Part shown: one piece after another, positions 1 to 8,110 of the stretch
Layout of the letters: each line of letters begins with the position of its first letter
How positions within the stretch are numbered: position 1 is the stretch's first letter
DNA from: Verrucomicrobia bacterium LP2A
Lineage (GTDB): Bacteria; Verrucomicrobiota; Verrucomicrobiia; Methylacidiphilales; Methylacidiphilaceae
Reading direction: 5' to 3'
Assembly: GCA_000526255.1 (NCBI GenBank)
Contig: JAFS01000001.1
Span: 1,116,001-1,180,000, forward strand
DNA: 64,000 bases
The notes under the pieces: model-generated
The model's input: only the letters and a program-made list of their open reading frames with translations
Told to the model about the DNA's origin: nothing
The model's database searches: none
Position numbers and translations under genes: made by a program

Positions 1-870
1 TACGCCGACGCCTACACGCTCGATTGCGAACGGGTCCTCTTGACGCTCCTTCGTGGCCTCGGGCCGTGGAAGAACTCTGTCTTCCTGGTCGGCGGGCTGA
101 CGCCGAGATATCTCGTCAAGGCGCGGCCCCCGGAAGTCCCGCTGCACGCCGGCACGCAGGACGTCGACATCGTCATCGACCTCCAGATCCTCGCGGACAC
201 CGGAGCCTACCAGACGCTCGAGGATAACCTTCGGAGGCTCGGGTTTGAGAGAGCGACCAACGATAAGGGGCAGAAGCTCTCCTGGCGTTGGCAGACGCGC
301 ACGGAGCACGGCGCCCTGATGATTCTGGAATTGCTGGCCGATGCCCCCGAGATTGCCGGCGGCAAGGTGCAGCCCTTGCCGACCGCAGGTACGATCTCCG
401 CCCTGAACATTCCTCACTCGTCGATTGTTTTCGACCTGCATCAGTCCACTGAGGTCCAAGCCGAGCTTCTCGGTGGCGCTGGCGTTACGACTGAGATCGT
501 CCGGCATGCCAATCTCGTCAGCTTCACCTGCCTGAAAGCATTGGCATTTGATCAGCGGTTCGAGCGGAAGGATGCGCACGACCTGATCTACTGCATCGAG
601 CACGCCCCGGAGGGGCTAGACGCCGCCGCAGCAGCGTTCCGGGAGGCTCTGGCTGGCAAGCATGGCGTGGTGCTGGCCGACACGCTTGCGATTCTTCGGC
701 GTAGGTTCTGCTCGGATGAAAAGGTTGAGGGCTTCCGCAAAGACGGGCCGGTTGCCGTCGCCCTCTTCGAGCAAGGCGAAGATCTCAAGCTCCGCGAAGC
801 GCGTGCCCTCCGGCAACGTGAAACAAGCGATCTGGTTGCTCGCTTGCTCTCCCTGATTGTAAGAGGGTAA
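1..870 (+). CDS. AbiEii-like nucleotidyltransferase (5' partial)
   Basis: The frame is open from the first base, so the gene starts upstream of the window. The protein shows a nucleotidyltransferase-fold signature: a VGG loop (FLVGGLTPRYL) followed by the acidic motif GTQDVDIVID. A C-terminal helix LKALAFDQRFERKDAHDL resembles the conserved K...R..KD..DL segment of AbiEii/AbiGii toxins and DUF1814-type proteins, which transfer nucleotides to RNA or protein targets. The stop codon (868-870) lies one base before the ATG of the caspase-helicase gene, and that gene's purine-rich ribosome binding site (GAGGG) is inside this gene's end, so the two are almost certainly co-translated. Family membership is inferred from motifs. 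The substrate is unknown and the N-terminus is not visible. Confidence 0.72.
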   Translation, partial: YADAYTLDCERVLLTLLRGLGPWKNSVFLVGGLTPRYLVKARPPEVPLHAGTQDVDIVIDLQILADTGAYQTLEDNLRRLGFERATNDKGQKLSWRWQTRTEHGALMILELLADAPEIAGGKVQPLPTAGTISALNIPHSSIVFDLHQSTEVQAELLGGAGVTTEIVRHANLVSFTCLKALAFDQRFERKDAHDLIYCIEHAPEGLDAAAAAFREALAGKHGVVLADTLAILRRRFCSDEKVEGFRKDGPVAVALFEQGEDLKLREARALRQRETSDLVARLLSLIVRG

Positions 871-871
871 G

Positions 872-3800
872 ATGGCGACGAGCGCAGTCTTCGTTGGTGT
901 CAACAAGCACCGCGATCCTTCGATTCCGGAACTTGGCGGTGCGCGCCGCGACGCCACAGCTCTCTGGGCCCTGTTCACCGATACGATCGAAGGCCTTTCG
1001 GCACGCCTCCTCGTCGACGAACGAGCGACGCATGCTGAAGTATCCGCAGCTATCCTCGGTACGCTTGATGCGGCACGAGAGGACGATGTCGTCGTCGTCA
1101 GCTTCGCGGGTCACGGCTCGCCGGACGGCAGCTTGATCCTGTTTGATACCGATGCCGCCGACTTGGCTGGCACCGCGCTGCCGATGGCCGCTTTAGCCGA
1201 CGCCTTCAAGGGGACGAAAGCTCGGGCGCTACTGTGCATCCTGGACTGCAGCTTCAGCGGACGGGCGCCAGCGCGCGTCCTTGAGAGGGAAGTACAATCG
1301 AGGAATGCCTTCCCGCTGGCTGGGGCATACGGTGAAGGCCGGATCCTCCTGGCCGCCTGCGCGACGACCGAATCGGCGTGGGAACAGCCTGGAACCGGAC
1401 ACGGCCTTCTCACCTATGCGACGATCGAAACGCTAACGCGGAGCGCCGGCGAGACAGTGAGCTTTCCCGAGGTGGCTGAGGAGATTATTCGCTTTGCCCG
1501 GGTCGAGGCTGAGCGGATCGGCGTGACTCAAACGCCCGTCTTTCTCGGCAGCGTACAGGGCGGCCTCGTGCTCCCTGCGCTGAGGCGGGGTGAGAACTTC
1601 GCCGCTGCCTTCCCTGCGATCGCGGTCCCGCAGATGTCCGGGTCGTTCATCGACCTGGCCGAGCATGGTTTCCCGCGGGAGATCGTCGATCAATGGGTCG
1701 AGAACTTCCCGCACGGGCTGAACCAACTGCAGCTAAAGGCCGTGAATGATCATGGCGTCCTTGACGGAAAGTCGTTGCTCGTGGTGGCGCCGACGAGCTC
1801 AGGCAAGACTCTAATCGGCGAACTGGCCGCAATCCGGGCGGTGACCGCCGGCAAGAAAGCCGTGTTCCTTCTGCCGTACCGAGCGCTCGTGAACGAGAAG
1901 TTCGAAGATTTCAGCGCGCGTTTCGCACCCGCCGGCTTGCGAGTCGTGCGGTGCAGCGGTGATGCGTCCGATGGTGCGGCTCCCGTCCTCAGCGGACGGT
2001 ATGATCTCGGGCTCTTCACCTACGAGATGTTTCTGAATCTAGCGCTCGGATCCCCGCGTCTGCTCAATCAACTCGCTTTGGTGGTGCTCGACGAAGGCCA
2101 ATTCACCACTGATCCCACGCGCGGGATTACGGTCGAGCTCATCCTGACCTTGCTGCTTCGGGCGCGACAGCGTGGTATCGAACCCCAGCTTGTCATCTTG
2201 TCGGCCGTTATCGGGAACTTGAATAACTTCGACAGATGGCTGGATTTGCCTGTTCTGAGCTCGCGCGAGCGGCCGGTTCCGCTGATCGAAGGCGTGCTCG
2301 ATCGGCAAGGTGTCTTTCAATTTGTCGACGTAGATGGGACGACAAAGACGGAACCGCTGCTCTCGGCTTACGAGATCGTGCAGCGGCAGGACAAGGCATC
2401 TTCCCAAGATGTGATCGTTCCGCTGGCGAAGCAGCTGGTCGGCAACGGTGAGAAGCTGCTTATTTTTCGGAGCTCCCGCGGCCGCGCGCAGGGTACTGCC
2501 CAGTATCTCTCAAAGGAGCTTGGGCTTCTGCCCGCAACGGGGGTGATCGCTCTCCTTCCGACTCAGGACCTGACAGCCGCTTCTCAGGATTTGCGCGAAT
2601 GCTTGCAGGGAGGCACGGCCTTCCACAATACCAACCTGCTCCGCGCCGAGCGCGAAGCGATCGAGCGGGGATATCGAGCCGCCCAGGACGGCATCCACGT
2701 CCTGGGCGCTACCACCACGCTCGCGGCTGGGATCAACACGCCCGCCTCCACCGTTGTCCTCGCTGAGACCAAATTCGCCAGCGAGGATAGACGGCCCTTC
2801 ACCGTCGCCGAGTACAAGAATATGGCTGGGCGGGCGGGTCGGCTGGGCTACAACGAGAACGGAAAGGCGATCATTCTGGCCAGGTCACCGGCGGAGCGTG
2901 CTCGGCTCTTTCAGCAATATGTGCTAGGGACCCCCGAAGGGATCACCTCATCCTTCCAACAGCGCGACCTCCCAACCTGGACGCTGCGCTTGCTCAGCCA
3001 GGTCCGGGGCGTGCGCCCAGAAGAGATCCCGGGTCTCCTGGTCAACACCTTTGGAGGTTATTCCGCCTCGCTCCGCGACCCTCAGTGGATACCGAGCGTC
3101 GAAGGGGAGGTGTCGGAACTGGTCACGCGCCTACTCGAAGCAGGCCTCGCGGAGCGAGATGGCGAACTGATCCATCTGACACTGCTTGGGCGGGCTTGTG
3201 GAGCATCGTCGCTCTCTTTCGAGTCGAGCCTGCGCCTCATCAAGTTGGTGCGTCAGCTCAACATCACGCAGGCGGACCCGATTCAGATGCTCGCCATCGT
3301 CCAGGTCTTGCCCGAAATGGACCGCATCTACACGCCAGTGATGAAGCGCGGTTCGTCTGAGAGCGTGCGGGCGAGCGATGCGATCCAGCGCTTCGGCCAC
3401 GCCATAGCTGGGGAACTTCAACGCTACTGCAAACCGTTCGAGTTCTGGGCACGCTGCAAACGGGCGTTGCTTCTCTTCGACTGGATTGCGGGCACCTCTA
3501 TCGGCGAACTGGAGCGGCGCTATTCGACGACGCCGTGCCAAGGGGTAGTTCGCTATGGTGATATCATTGGCATCGCGGACGGCGCGCGTTTCCATCTCCG
3601 GTCAGCCCATCAGGTTCTCTCTGCATTGTTTCCTGAGCAGCCGGCGTTTCTTATGGCGCTGGATGAGCTTCTGCGCAGGCTGGAATTCGGATTGCCGGCG
3701 GCCGCGCTCGGGCTGACCGAGCTGCCGATTAATCTGTGCCGTGGGCAGTATCTCGCTTTAGCCGCCGCCGGCGCGAGTAACGCCGAAGGCGCGAAAAGCT

Positions 3801-3898
3801 TGGATCTCGGTACCCTGATACGTTGCGTGGGGGAAGCCGCCGCAAAAGCGATTGCTACAATGCGTGAAGCGCCTGCTCAATCTAGGCTGGGTGGATAG
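872..3898 (+). CDS. Caspase-like peptidase fused to Ski2-type DEAD/DEAH helicase
   Basis: This 1008-residue protein joins two enzymes. Residues 1-235 form a peptidase C14 (caspase/metacaspase) domain: the catalytic His is in FAGHG (H81) and the Cys in DCSFSG (C126). From about residue 280 a superfamily 2 helicase begins, with a Q-like motif (LNQLQLKAVN), Walker A APTSSGKT (306-313), a Walker B variant DEGQ (407-410) and motif VI NMAGRAGRLG (about 650), the last typical of Ski2/Hel308 enzymes. The C-terminal ~300 residues look helical (winged-helix/ratchet-like). The likely logic is a nucleic-acid-sensing motor that switches on a protease. It sits directly behind the nucleotidyltransferase gene in one operon. 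An anti-phage role is inferred from architecture and from the island context. Confidence 0.82.
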   Translation: MATSAVFVGVNKHRDPSIPELGGARRDATALWALFTDTIEGLSARLLVDERATHAEVSAAILGTLDAAREDDVVVVSFAGHGSPDGSLILFDTDAADLAGTALPMAALADAFKGTKARALLCILDCSFSGRAPARVLEREVQSRNAFPLAGAYGEGRILLAACATTESAWEQPGTGHGLLTYATIETLTRSAGETVSFPEVAEEIIRFARVEAERIGVTQTPVFLGSVQGGLVLPALRRGENFAAAFPAIAVPQMSGSFIDLAEHGFPREIVDQWVENFPHGLNQLQLKAVNDHGVLDGKSLLVVAPTSSGKTLIGELAAIRAVTAGKKAVFLLPYRALVNEKFEDFSARFAPAGLRVVRCSGDASDGAAPVLSGRYDLGLFTYEMFLNLALGSPRLLNQLALVVLDEGQFTTDPTRGITVELILTLLLRARQRGIEPQLVILSAVIGNLNNFDRWLDLPVLSSRERPVPLIEGVLDRQGVFQFVDVDGTTKTEPLLSAYEIVQRQDKASSQDVIVPLAKQLVGNGEKLLIFRSSRGRAQGTAQYLSKELGLLPATGVIALLPTQDLTAASQDLRECLQGGTAFHNTNLLRAEREAIERGYRAAQDGIHVLGATTTLAAGINTPASTVVLAETKFASEDRRPFTVAEYKNMAGRAGRLGYNENGKAIILARSPAERARLFQQYVLGTPEGITSSFQQRDLPTWTLRLLSQVRGVRPEEIPGLLVNTFGGYSASLRDPQWIPSVEGEVSELVTRLLEAGLAERDGELIHLTLLGRACGASSLSFESSLRLIKLVRQLNITQADPIQMLAIVQVLPEMDRIYTPVMKRGSSESVRASDAIQRFGHAIAGELQRYCKPFEFWARCKRALLLFDWIAGTSIGELERRYSTTPCQGVVRYGDIIGIADGARFHLRSAHQVLSALFPEQPAFLMALDELLRRLEFGLPAAALGLTELPINLCRGQYLALAAAGASNAEGAKSLDLGTLIRCVGEAAAKAIATMREAPAQSRLGG

Positions 3899-4157
3899 GT
3901 CAATCACGGACGGGAAAGTGAGAAACGGCTGAAGAAGACTTCTCAAGGCGGCCTTCCGGGTTTTCCGCTCCAGCGCGATCCAGGGCGTGTGGACGTGCCG
4001 AATGGGCGCTCACCGACCGCTGTTGCTTGGGCAATGGGGTGAGACGCCCGACGTCTCCTCAGCGCGCTTGTCCGCCGCTAGGAGAGACCCCCGCTTCCAG
4101 TATGAACCACACGCCTCCCCGGGTTGCCTGAGGTGCCTTCGCGCCCCCGGATCCCTC
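3899..4157. other. Intergenic region between convergent genes
   Basis: This is a 259-base stretch between the caspase-helicase gene and the convergent tetR gene. I see no convincing coding frame, RNA gene or clear hairpin-plus-T terminator. Short open frames here are GC-rich noise. Confidence 0.4.
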
Positions 4158-4820
4158 TCACGCCTCACCCCTTCCCCCCGCCCGATCCAACGGGCCGAGG
4201 CCAGCAGCAAAGAGCGAGAGCGACCTCGGCACCGTCTCCTCCGCATCCGGCAGCCGACCGGCGACCGCCAGCGAAGCAAGCCCATGGGCCATCGCCCAGG
4301 CGGCCCGCGCGAGGGACCTGGGCTCCCCGCGCCGAACCGAGCCTTCCTCCTGGCACCGCTCCACCGCGTCCACCAGCAACGCAAACGCTCGCTCCCCCGC
4401 CGCCTGAGCCGCCCGATGACGCTCGAGGTCGGCGAGCTCGGGGCCGAACAGGATCCGGAAGTGCTCCGGGTGGCTCCTGGCAAAGGAGACGTAGGCTTGG
4501 CCCAGGATCTCGAGCCGCTCCCGCGCATTGGCGGCTCGGGCTCCCGCCTCTTCCATCTGGCTGGCCAGGGCGGTAAATCCCTCCTCGGCCAGCGCCGCAA
4601 GAAGCTCCTCCTTGTCTTGAAAGTGGCGGTAGGGGGCCGCTGCGGAGACTCCCGCCCGCTGGGCCACGGCCCGGAGGCTCAACCCGGTCGACCCGCTCCG
4701 CCGGATTTCCGCCAAGGCCGCCTCGATGAGCGCCTCCCGCAAGTGCCCATGGTGATAGGGACGGCCCGTCGCCGCGCGTTTCTTCCTTCCCGCCATGGCA
4801 GCGCGTCTCGGCTCCTCCAT
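4158..4820 (-). CDS. TetR/AcrR-family transcriptional regulator
   Basis: A 220-residue one-component repressor. The N-terminal helix-turn-helix is clear: LIEAALAEIRRSGSTGLSLR, then VAQRAGVSAAAPYRHFQDKE, the classic TetR recognition helix with the Y-HF-K motif. The C-terminal part (AHGLASLAVAGRLPDA) resembles the TetR_C_33/WHG ligand-binding domain. The start may be ATG at 4820 or the internal ATG at 4796 (MAGRKKRAATG). It is divergently transcribed from the FAD oxidoreductase, with only 58 bases between them, and a perfect inverted repeat sits in that gap, so it probably represses the oxidoreductase gene and perhaps itself. The ligand is unknown. Confidence 0.9.
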   Translation of the reverse strand: MEEPRRAAMAGRKKRAATGRPYHHGHLREALIEAALAEIRRSGSTGLSLRAVAQRAGVSAAAPYRHFQDKEELLAALAEEGFTALASQMEEAGARAANARERLEILGQAYVSFARSHPEHFRILFGPELADLERHRAAQAAGERAFALLVDAVERCQEEGSVRRGEPRSLARAAWAMAHGLASLAVAGRLPDAEETVPRSLSLFAAGLGPLDRAGGRGEA

Positions 4821-4838
4821 GCCCAGAGAGTACCAAGA

Positions 4839-4870
4839 ATGTTGACAGCAGCAACATCTTAATGTTATTC
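4839..4870 (+). promoter_or_regulatory. Promoter with overlapping TetR operator candidate
   Basis: A perfect inverted repeat, ATGTTG and CAACAT with a 7-base spacer, spans 4839-4857. It overlaps a good sigma-70 -35 box TTGACA (4842-4847), which is followed after 17 bases by TTATTC (4865-4870) as the -10. The transcription start expected near 4877 falls two bases before the ATG at 4879, so the oxidoreductase mRNA may be leaderless. Repression by occlusion of the -35 box is the natural inference. Confidence 0.62.
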
Positions 4871-4878
4871 ATGCTTAC

Positions 4879-6498
4879 ATGAAGGAGGCCGATCGGCTTC
4901 GCGACCTCCCGGCTCACGCATTCGATACGGTCGTCATCGGTGCGGGCACCGGCGGCCTGACAGCGGCGGCCCTGCTCGCTCGGCGGGGAAAGAAGGTGCT
5001 TCTGCTCGATCAGCACACGGTCCCCGGCGGGAATGCCACGATCTTCTCGCGAAACGGATACCAGTTCGACGTGGGCCTCCACTACCTCGGAGGCTGCCAT
5101 CCCGGCGGCCTCATCCCCCGCATCCTCCGCGCGGCCGGCGCAGAGCCGGTCGTCTTTGAAGAGATGGACCCCGAGGGCTACGACACCCTCCTCTTCCCCG
5201 ACTTTGCCTTCCGGGTTCCCAAGGGGATCGAGATCTTCCGGGAGCGGCTGCGGGAAGCCTTCCCCGAAGAGCGGCGGGGGATCGACCGCTATTGCGCTCT
5301 TCTCCGCTCGCTCGAGCGGCTCCTCCGCGAGCCAGCCCATCCAGCCCGAGCCCTCTGGGCCCTCGCGCGCTCCCCCCTCCTGCTCCGCTGGGCCAGCCGC
5401 TCGTTTGGCGACTTCCTTGAGAGCTGCAGCCCCCATCTCCCGCTGCAAGCCGTCCTCGCCGGCCAGCATGGCGACTACGCCCTCCCGCCCAGCCGCGCCT
5501 CTCTCCTTGTCGGCGCGGGCATCGCCGAGCACTACCTCGAGGGGGCCTACTTTCCCCGCGGCGGCGGCCAGGTCCTTTCCGACCGGCTAGCCGCGGCCTT
5601 CGAGGCGGCGGGCGGAAAGATCCTCCTCCGGAGCCGCGTTCAAGAGATCCTGGTGCGCCACGGAAGGGCCGTCGGCGTCCGCTTCGAGAGCCCCTACCTG
5701 GGCGTCCAAAAGGTCGAGGCCCGGCATGTCCTCTCGAACGCCGACATCAAGGAGACCTTTTTGCGTCTGCTTCCCGAAGGGACGCTCCGCTCGCAGACCC
5801 GGGAGCGAGCCCACCGCTGGGAGATGGCACCCGCGCTCTTCATCGCCTATCTCGGGGTCCGCCGTACGGCCTTGGAGAACCGGCTGGCCCGGACCAACTA
5901 CTGGATCCACTCGACCTACGATCACGAGATCCAGTATCGCCAAGCGGCCCGGGGGGAGTTCCCGGAGGCCCCGACGGTCTACGTTTCGATCGCCTCGCTC
6001 AAGGACCCCAAGAACGAGGCGCTTGCGCCCGAAGGGATCGTCAACCTCCAGCTGATGGCGGTGGCTCCGAGCCAGCCCGAGGCATGGGGACTCTCCCCGG
6101 AGGAAGCGCTCGGCCGCGGCTACCGGCGGAGCGCCCTCTATCGGGAGCGCAAGGAAGCCTTCGGCAAGAGGCTCATCGAGCTCTCGCGTGCGGCGTTCCC
6201 CCGCCTCCCTGAGGAGATCGTCTATCAGGAGCTGGCGACCCCTCTTACCCAGAGCCGCTATACCTGCTCCACGGGAGGAACGGGGTACGGGATCGCCGCT
6301 ACACCCAAGCAGTTTCTGCTCAGCCGCCCGGCAGCAAGGACAGAGCTGCCCGGCCTCCTCCTCTGCGGTGCCAGCTGCCGCACGGGGCATGGGATCGCGG
6401 GGGTCATGATGTCGGGCCTGATGGCCGCCTCGGCCATCCTCGGGCCGCATCTTCTGCCGGAAGTGCTGGGCAAGGCCAACGCCCTCACCCCCTCGTGA
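4879..6498 (+). CDS. CrtI/retinol-saturase-like FAD-dependent oxidoreductase
   Basis: A 539-residue NAD(P)/FAD oxidoreductase. The N-terminal Rossmann dinucleotide-binding motif is VVIGAGTGGLTAAALLARRG, followed by DQHTVPGGNATIF and the GLHYLGG segment seen in phytoene-desaturase and all-trans-retinol 13,14-reductase relatives. The C-terminal FAD-binding segment PGLLLCGASCRTGHGIAGVM is present. The substrate is probably a polyisoprenoid or other hydrophobic polyene, but it cannot be named from sequence. The last ~15 codons (LLPEVLGKANALTPS) lie in a repeat shared with the IS1380 remnant at 12.4 kb, so the native C-terminus may have been replaced. The ATG at 4879 has no upstream Shine-Dalgarno, in keeping with a leaderless transcript. 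Confidence 0.85.
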   Translation: MKEADRLRDLPAHAFDTVVIGAGTGGLTAAALLARRGKKVLLLDQHTVPGGNATIFSRNGYQFDVGLHYLGGCHPGGLIPRILRAAGAEPVVFEEMDPEGYDTLLFPDFAFRVPKGIEIFRERLREAFPEERRGIDRYCALLRSLERLLREPAHPARALWALARSPLLLRWASRSFGDFLESCSPHLPLQAVLAGQHGDYALPPSRASLLVGAGIAEHYLEGAYFPRGGGQVLSDRLAAAFEAAGGKILLRSRVQEILVRHGRAVGVRFESPYLGVQKVEARHVLSNADIKETFLRLLPEGTLRSQTRERAHRWEMAPALFIAYLGVRRTALENRLARTNYWIHSTYDHEIQYRQAARGEFPEAPTVYVSIASLKDPKNEALAPEGIVNLQLMAVAPSQPEAWGLSPEEALGRGYRRSALYRERKEAFGKRLIELSRAAFPRLPEEIVYQELATPLTQSRYTCSTGGTGYGIAATPKQFLLSRPAARTELPGLLLCGASCRTGHGIAGVMMSGLMAASAILGPHLLPEVLGKANALTPS

Positions 6499-6570
6499 GC
6501 ATTGCCCAGGGCTTGGGCTCCTTCAATGAGCCTGGCTGCTCAAAAGCCTCCGGAGCCAGGAGACGGCCAG
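6450..6570. repeat. ~120-bp dispersed repeat, copy 1
   Basis: This stretch matches 12385-12504 with only scattered mismatches. It covers the last codons of the FAD oxidoreductase and, on the minus strand, a tail reading WLRRLLSSQAH-stop that is also the C-terminus of the HEPN protein at 12.5 kb. One copy therefore came from the other by recombination or by an insertion-linked duplication. Confidence 0.75.
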
Positions 6571-6595
6571 TGTGATATTGATGGGAGAGAGACTG

Positions 6596-8110
6596 TCAGA
6601 ACTGGAAAAGCGGGCTCGGATTGCTTTGAGAGACGACGAGCATTAATCGCTCCTTCGCCCTACTGAGGGCGACATACAAGAGGCACCGAGCATCCTCCCG
6701 GTCTGGAAAGGTGGTGGCGTCGCATGGCATCACTACGACGTTGCCGCATTCGAGCCCTTTGGCTTTGTGGATCGTGCTGATGGCGGCATCAGGCGGTTTT
6801 GGCCGCCCGTAGGTGCGGCGGTGGGTTATCTCGGCAAAACCCGAATCAATATCTTCGAAGTTGCCAAGTTTGACCGCCTCCCAGAACTCCCTGCCATGAT
6901 CCATCTCAATCTCGGAGAAATCCGCGTCGCCTTGTTTCAGCTCGGCCAAGCGGGCGAGAAGCTTGGCCACGCCGCGGTGATCGGGCTCAGCCAGCAGGAA
7001 GCGGCCAAGCTCTTGAATCTTGCCAGGCTTGCCTCGACTCCTCGCCCTGCAGCCTTCGCGCACTTCCGTTTTCAACCGATCGCCGAATGCTGAGGGACTG
7101 AAGCCTTTGCCGACGCCGTTCATGAATGCCACGACTGCGGCAACAAGCTCGGAACAGTTGCCGCGGCCCTCTGAGATTGCGTTAACAAGCTTTTCAAGCC
7201 ACGGCCGTGTGTGACCTTCCCACAGAGGGAGCCGGCGGTTGAAGAACGCACGCAACGAGCGTGCAGTCTCGTTGTAACGCGTAAGCACGAGCAGCGAGGC
7301 GTGGGATCGTGTGAATGCGTCGATGGCTCGCCGGTCGGTCGAACCAAGCTGATAGTTCCTGTCCCTACGCGCTTGGTTTTCCGCGACCACGATGGAGACG
7401 CTGGCAGGAAGGTTCTTGCGGAGATCGATCTTCCCACCGCTCTTGAGCACCGCCCGTGCCACAAGGGTCCAACTCCCGAGGTCCGGGCACCCGCTCCAGC
7501 GGTGCGGTGTGTCGAGTTCCTCGAACGCGTGGGCCTGTTTTATGAGAGCGCCCCAATCGTACGCCGGATTGGAGCCAGCCAGTGGTGTTTCCTTGAAAAT
7601 GCGCTGCACCGGGTCTGCGAACACCCGCAATCTGGCGCCTTGATTGAGCAGGGCCATGCCGAGCGCATGCTGATCGCCGGTGCAGTCCTGATGCTCGTCG
7701 CAGATCACGACAGGATAGCGTCTGGCCAAAGCTGCGGCGATCATCGGGTGCTGCTTGAGCAGGACTGCGACGCGAAGCGCAACTTTCCGATAACCGTCAC
7801 GCTCTTTTCGCGCCCAGGTCGGCACGTCAGCCGGGAGGTCAAGCCCGAGATGATAAGCGCTGGCGATACTCGTGATGAGACTGTCGATCGTGCGAATCTC
7901 GACACGACTACCGCTGCCTCTGGTGCGCTCGGCGAACACCGAGCAGGCGGCGTGAGTATGCGTCAGGATCAGGATACGGTCGGTTAGACAGGCTGCGACG
8001 TCACGGGCGTAGTCCGCGCCCTGGTGGGTCTTTCCGCAACCGGCCGGGGCTTCGACCAGCACCAGCGGTGCGTCCGACCTCAAGGCTGCATGGACGGATT
8101 TGTCGCTCAT
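6596..8110 (-). CDS. gajB: GajB-like UvrD/Rep-family helicase (Gabija 1)
   Basis: A 504-residue superfamily 1A helicase. Motif I is EAPAGCGKT and motif II is CDEHQD. Motif III is near VFADPVQRIF, motif V is STIHKAKGLE and motif VI is LLYVALSRAKERLML. The length fits GajB, a compact UvrD-like helicase. The chosen ATG (8108-8110) overlaps the TGA of the upstream GajA-like gene (ATGA, 8107-8110), so translation is coupled. A longer reading from 8197 lies inside gajA and is unlikely. In studied Gabija systems GajB binds the GajA tetramer and senses or processes DNA termini during phage infection. That role is transferred by homology. The gene is last in the operon and ends just before the 6450-6570 repeat. 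Confidence 0.85.
   Translation of the reverse strand: MSDKSVHAALRSDAPLVLVEAPAGCGKTHQGADYARDVAACLTDRILILTHTHAACSVFAERTRGSGSRVEIRTIDSLITSIASAYHLGLDLPADVPTWARKERDGYRKVALRVAVLLKQHPMIAAALARRYPVVICDEHQDCTGDQHALGMALLNQGARLRVFADPVQRIFKETPLAGSNPAYDWGALIKQAHAFEELDTPHRWSGCPDLGSWTLVARAVLKSGGKIDLRKNLPASVSIVVAENQARRDRNYQLGSTDRRAIDAFTRSHASLLVLTRYNETARSLRAFFNRRLPLWEGHTRPWLEKLVNAISEGRGNCSELVAAVVAFMNGVGKGFSPSAFGDRLKTEVREGCRARSRGKPGKIQELGRFLLAEPDHRGVAKLLARLAELKQGDADFSEIEMDHGREFWEAVKLGNFEDIDSGFAEITHRRTYGRPKPPDAAISTIHKAKGLECGNVVVMPCDATTFPDREDARCLLYVALSRAKERLMLVVSQSNPSPLFQF

Noticed and set aside
4165-5532. A 455-codon minus-strand frame over the tetR/oxidoreductase promoter
   Set aside because: It overlaps two well-supported genes and their divergent promoter; composition is shadow-like.
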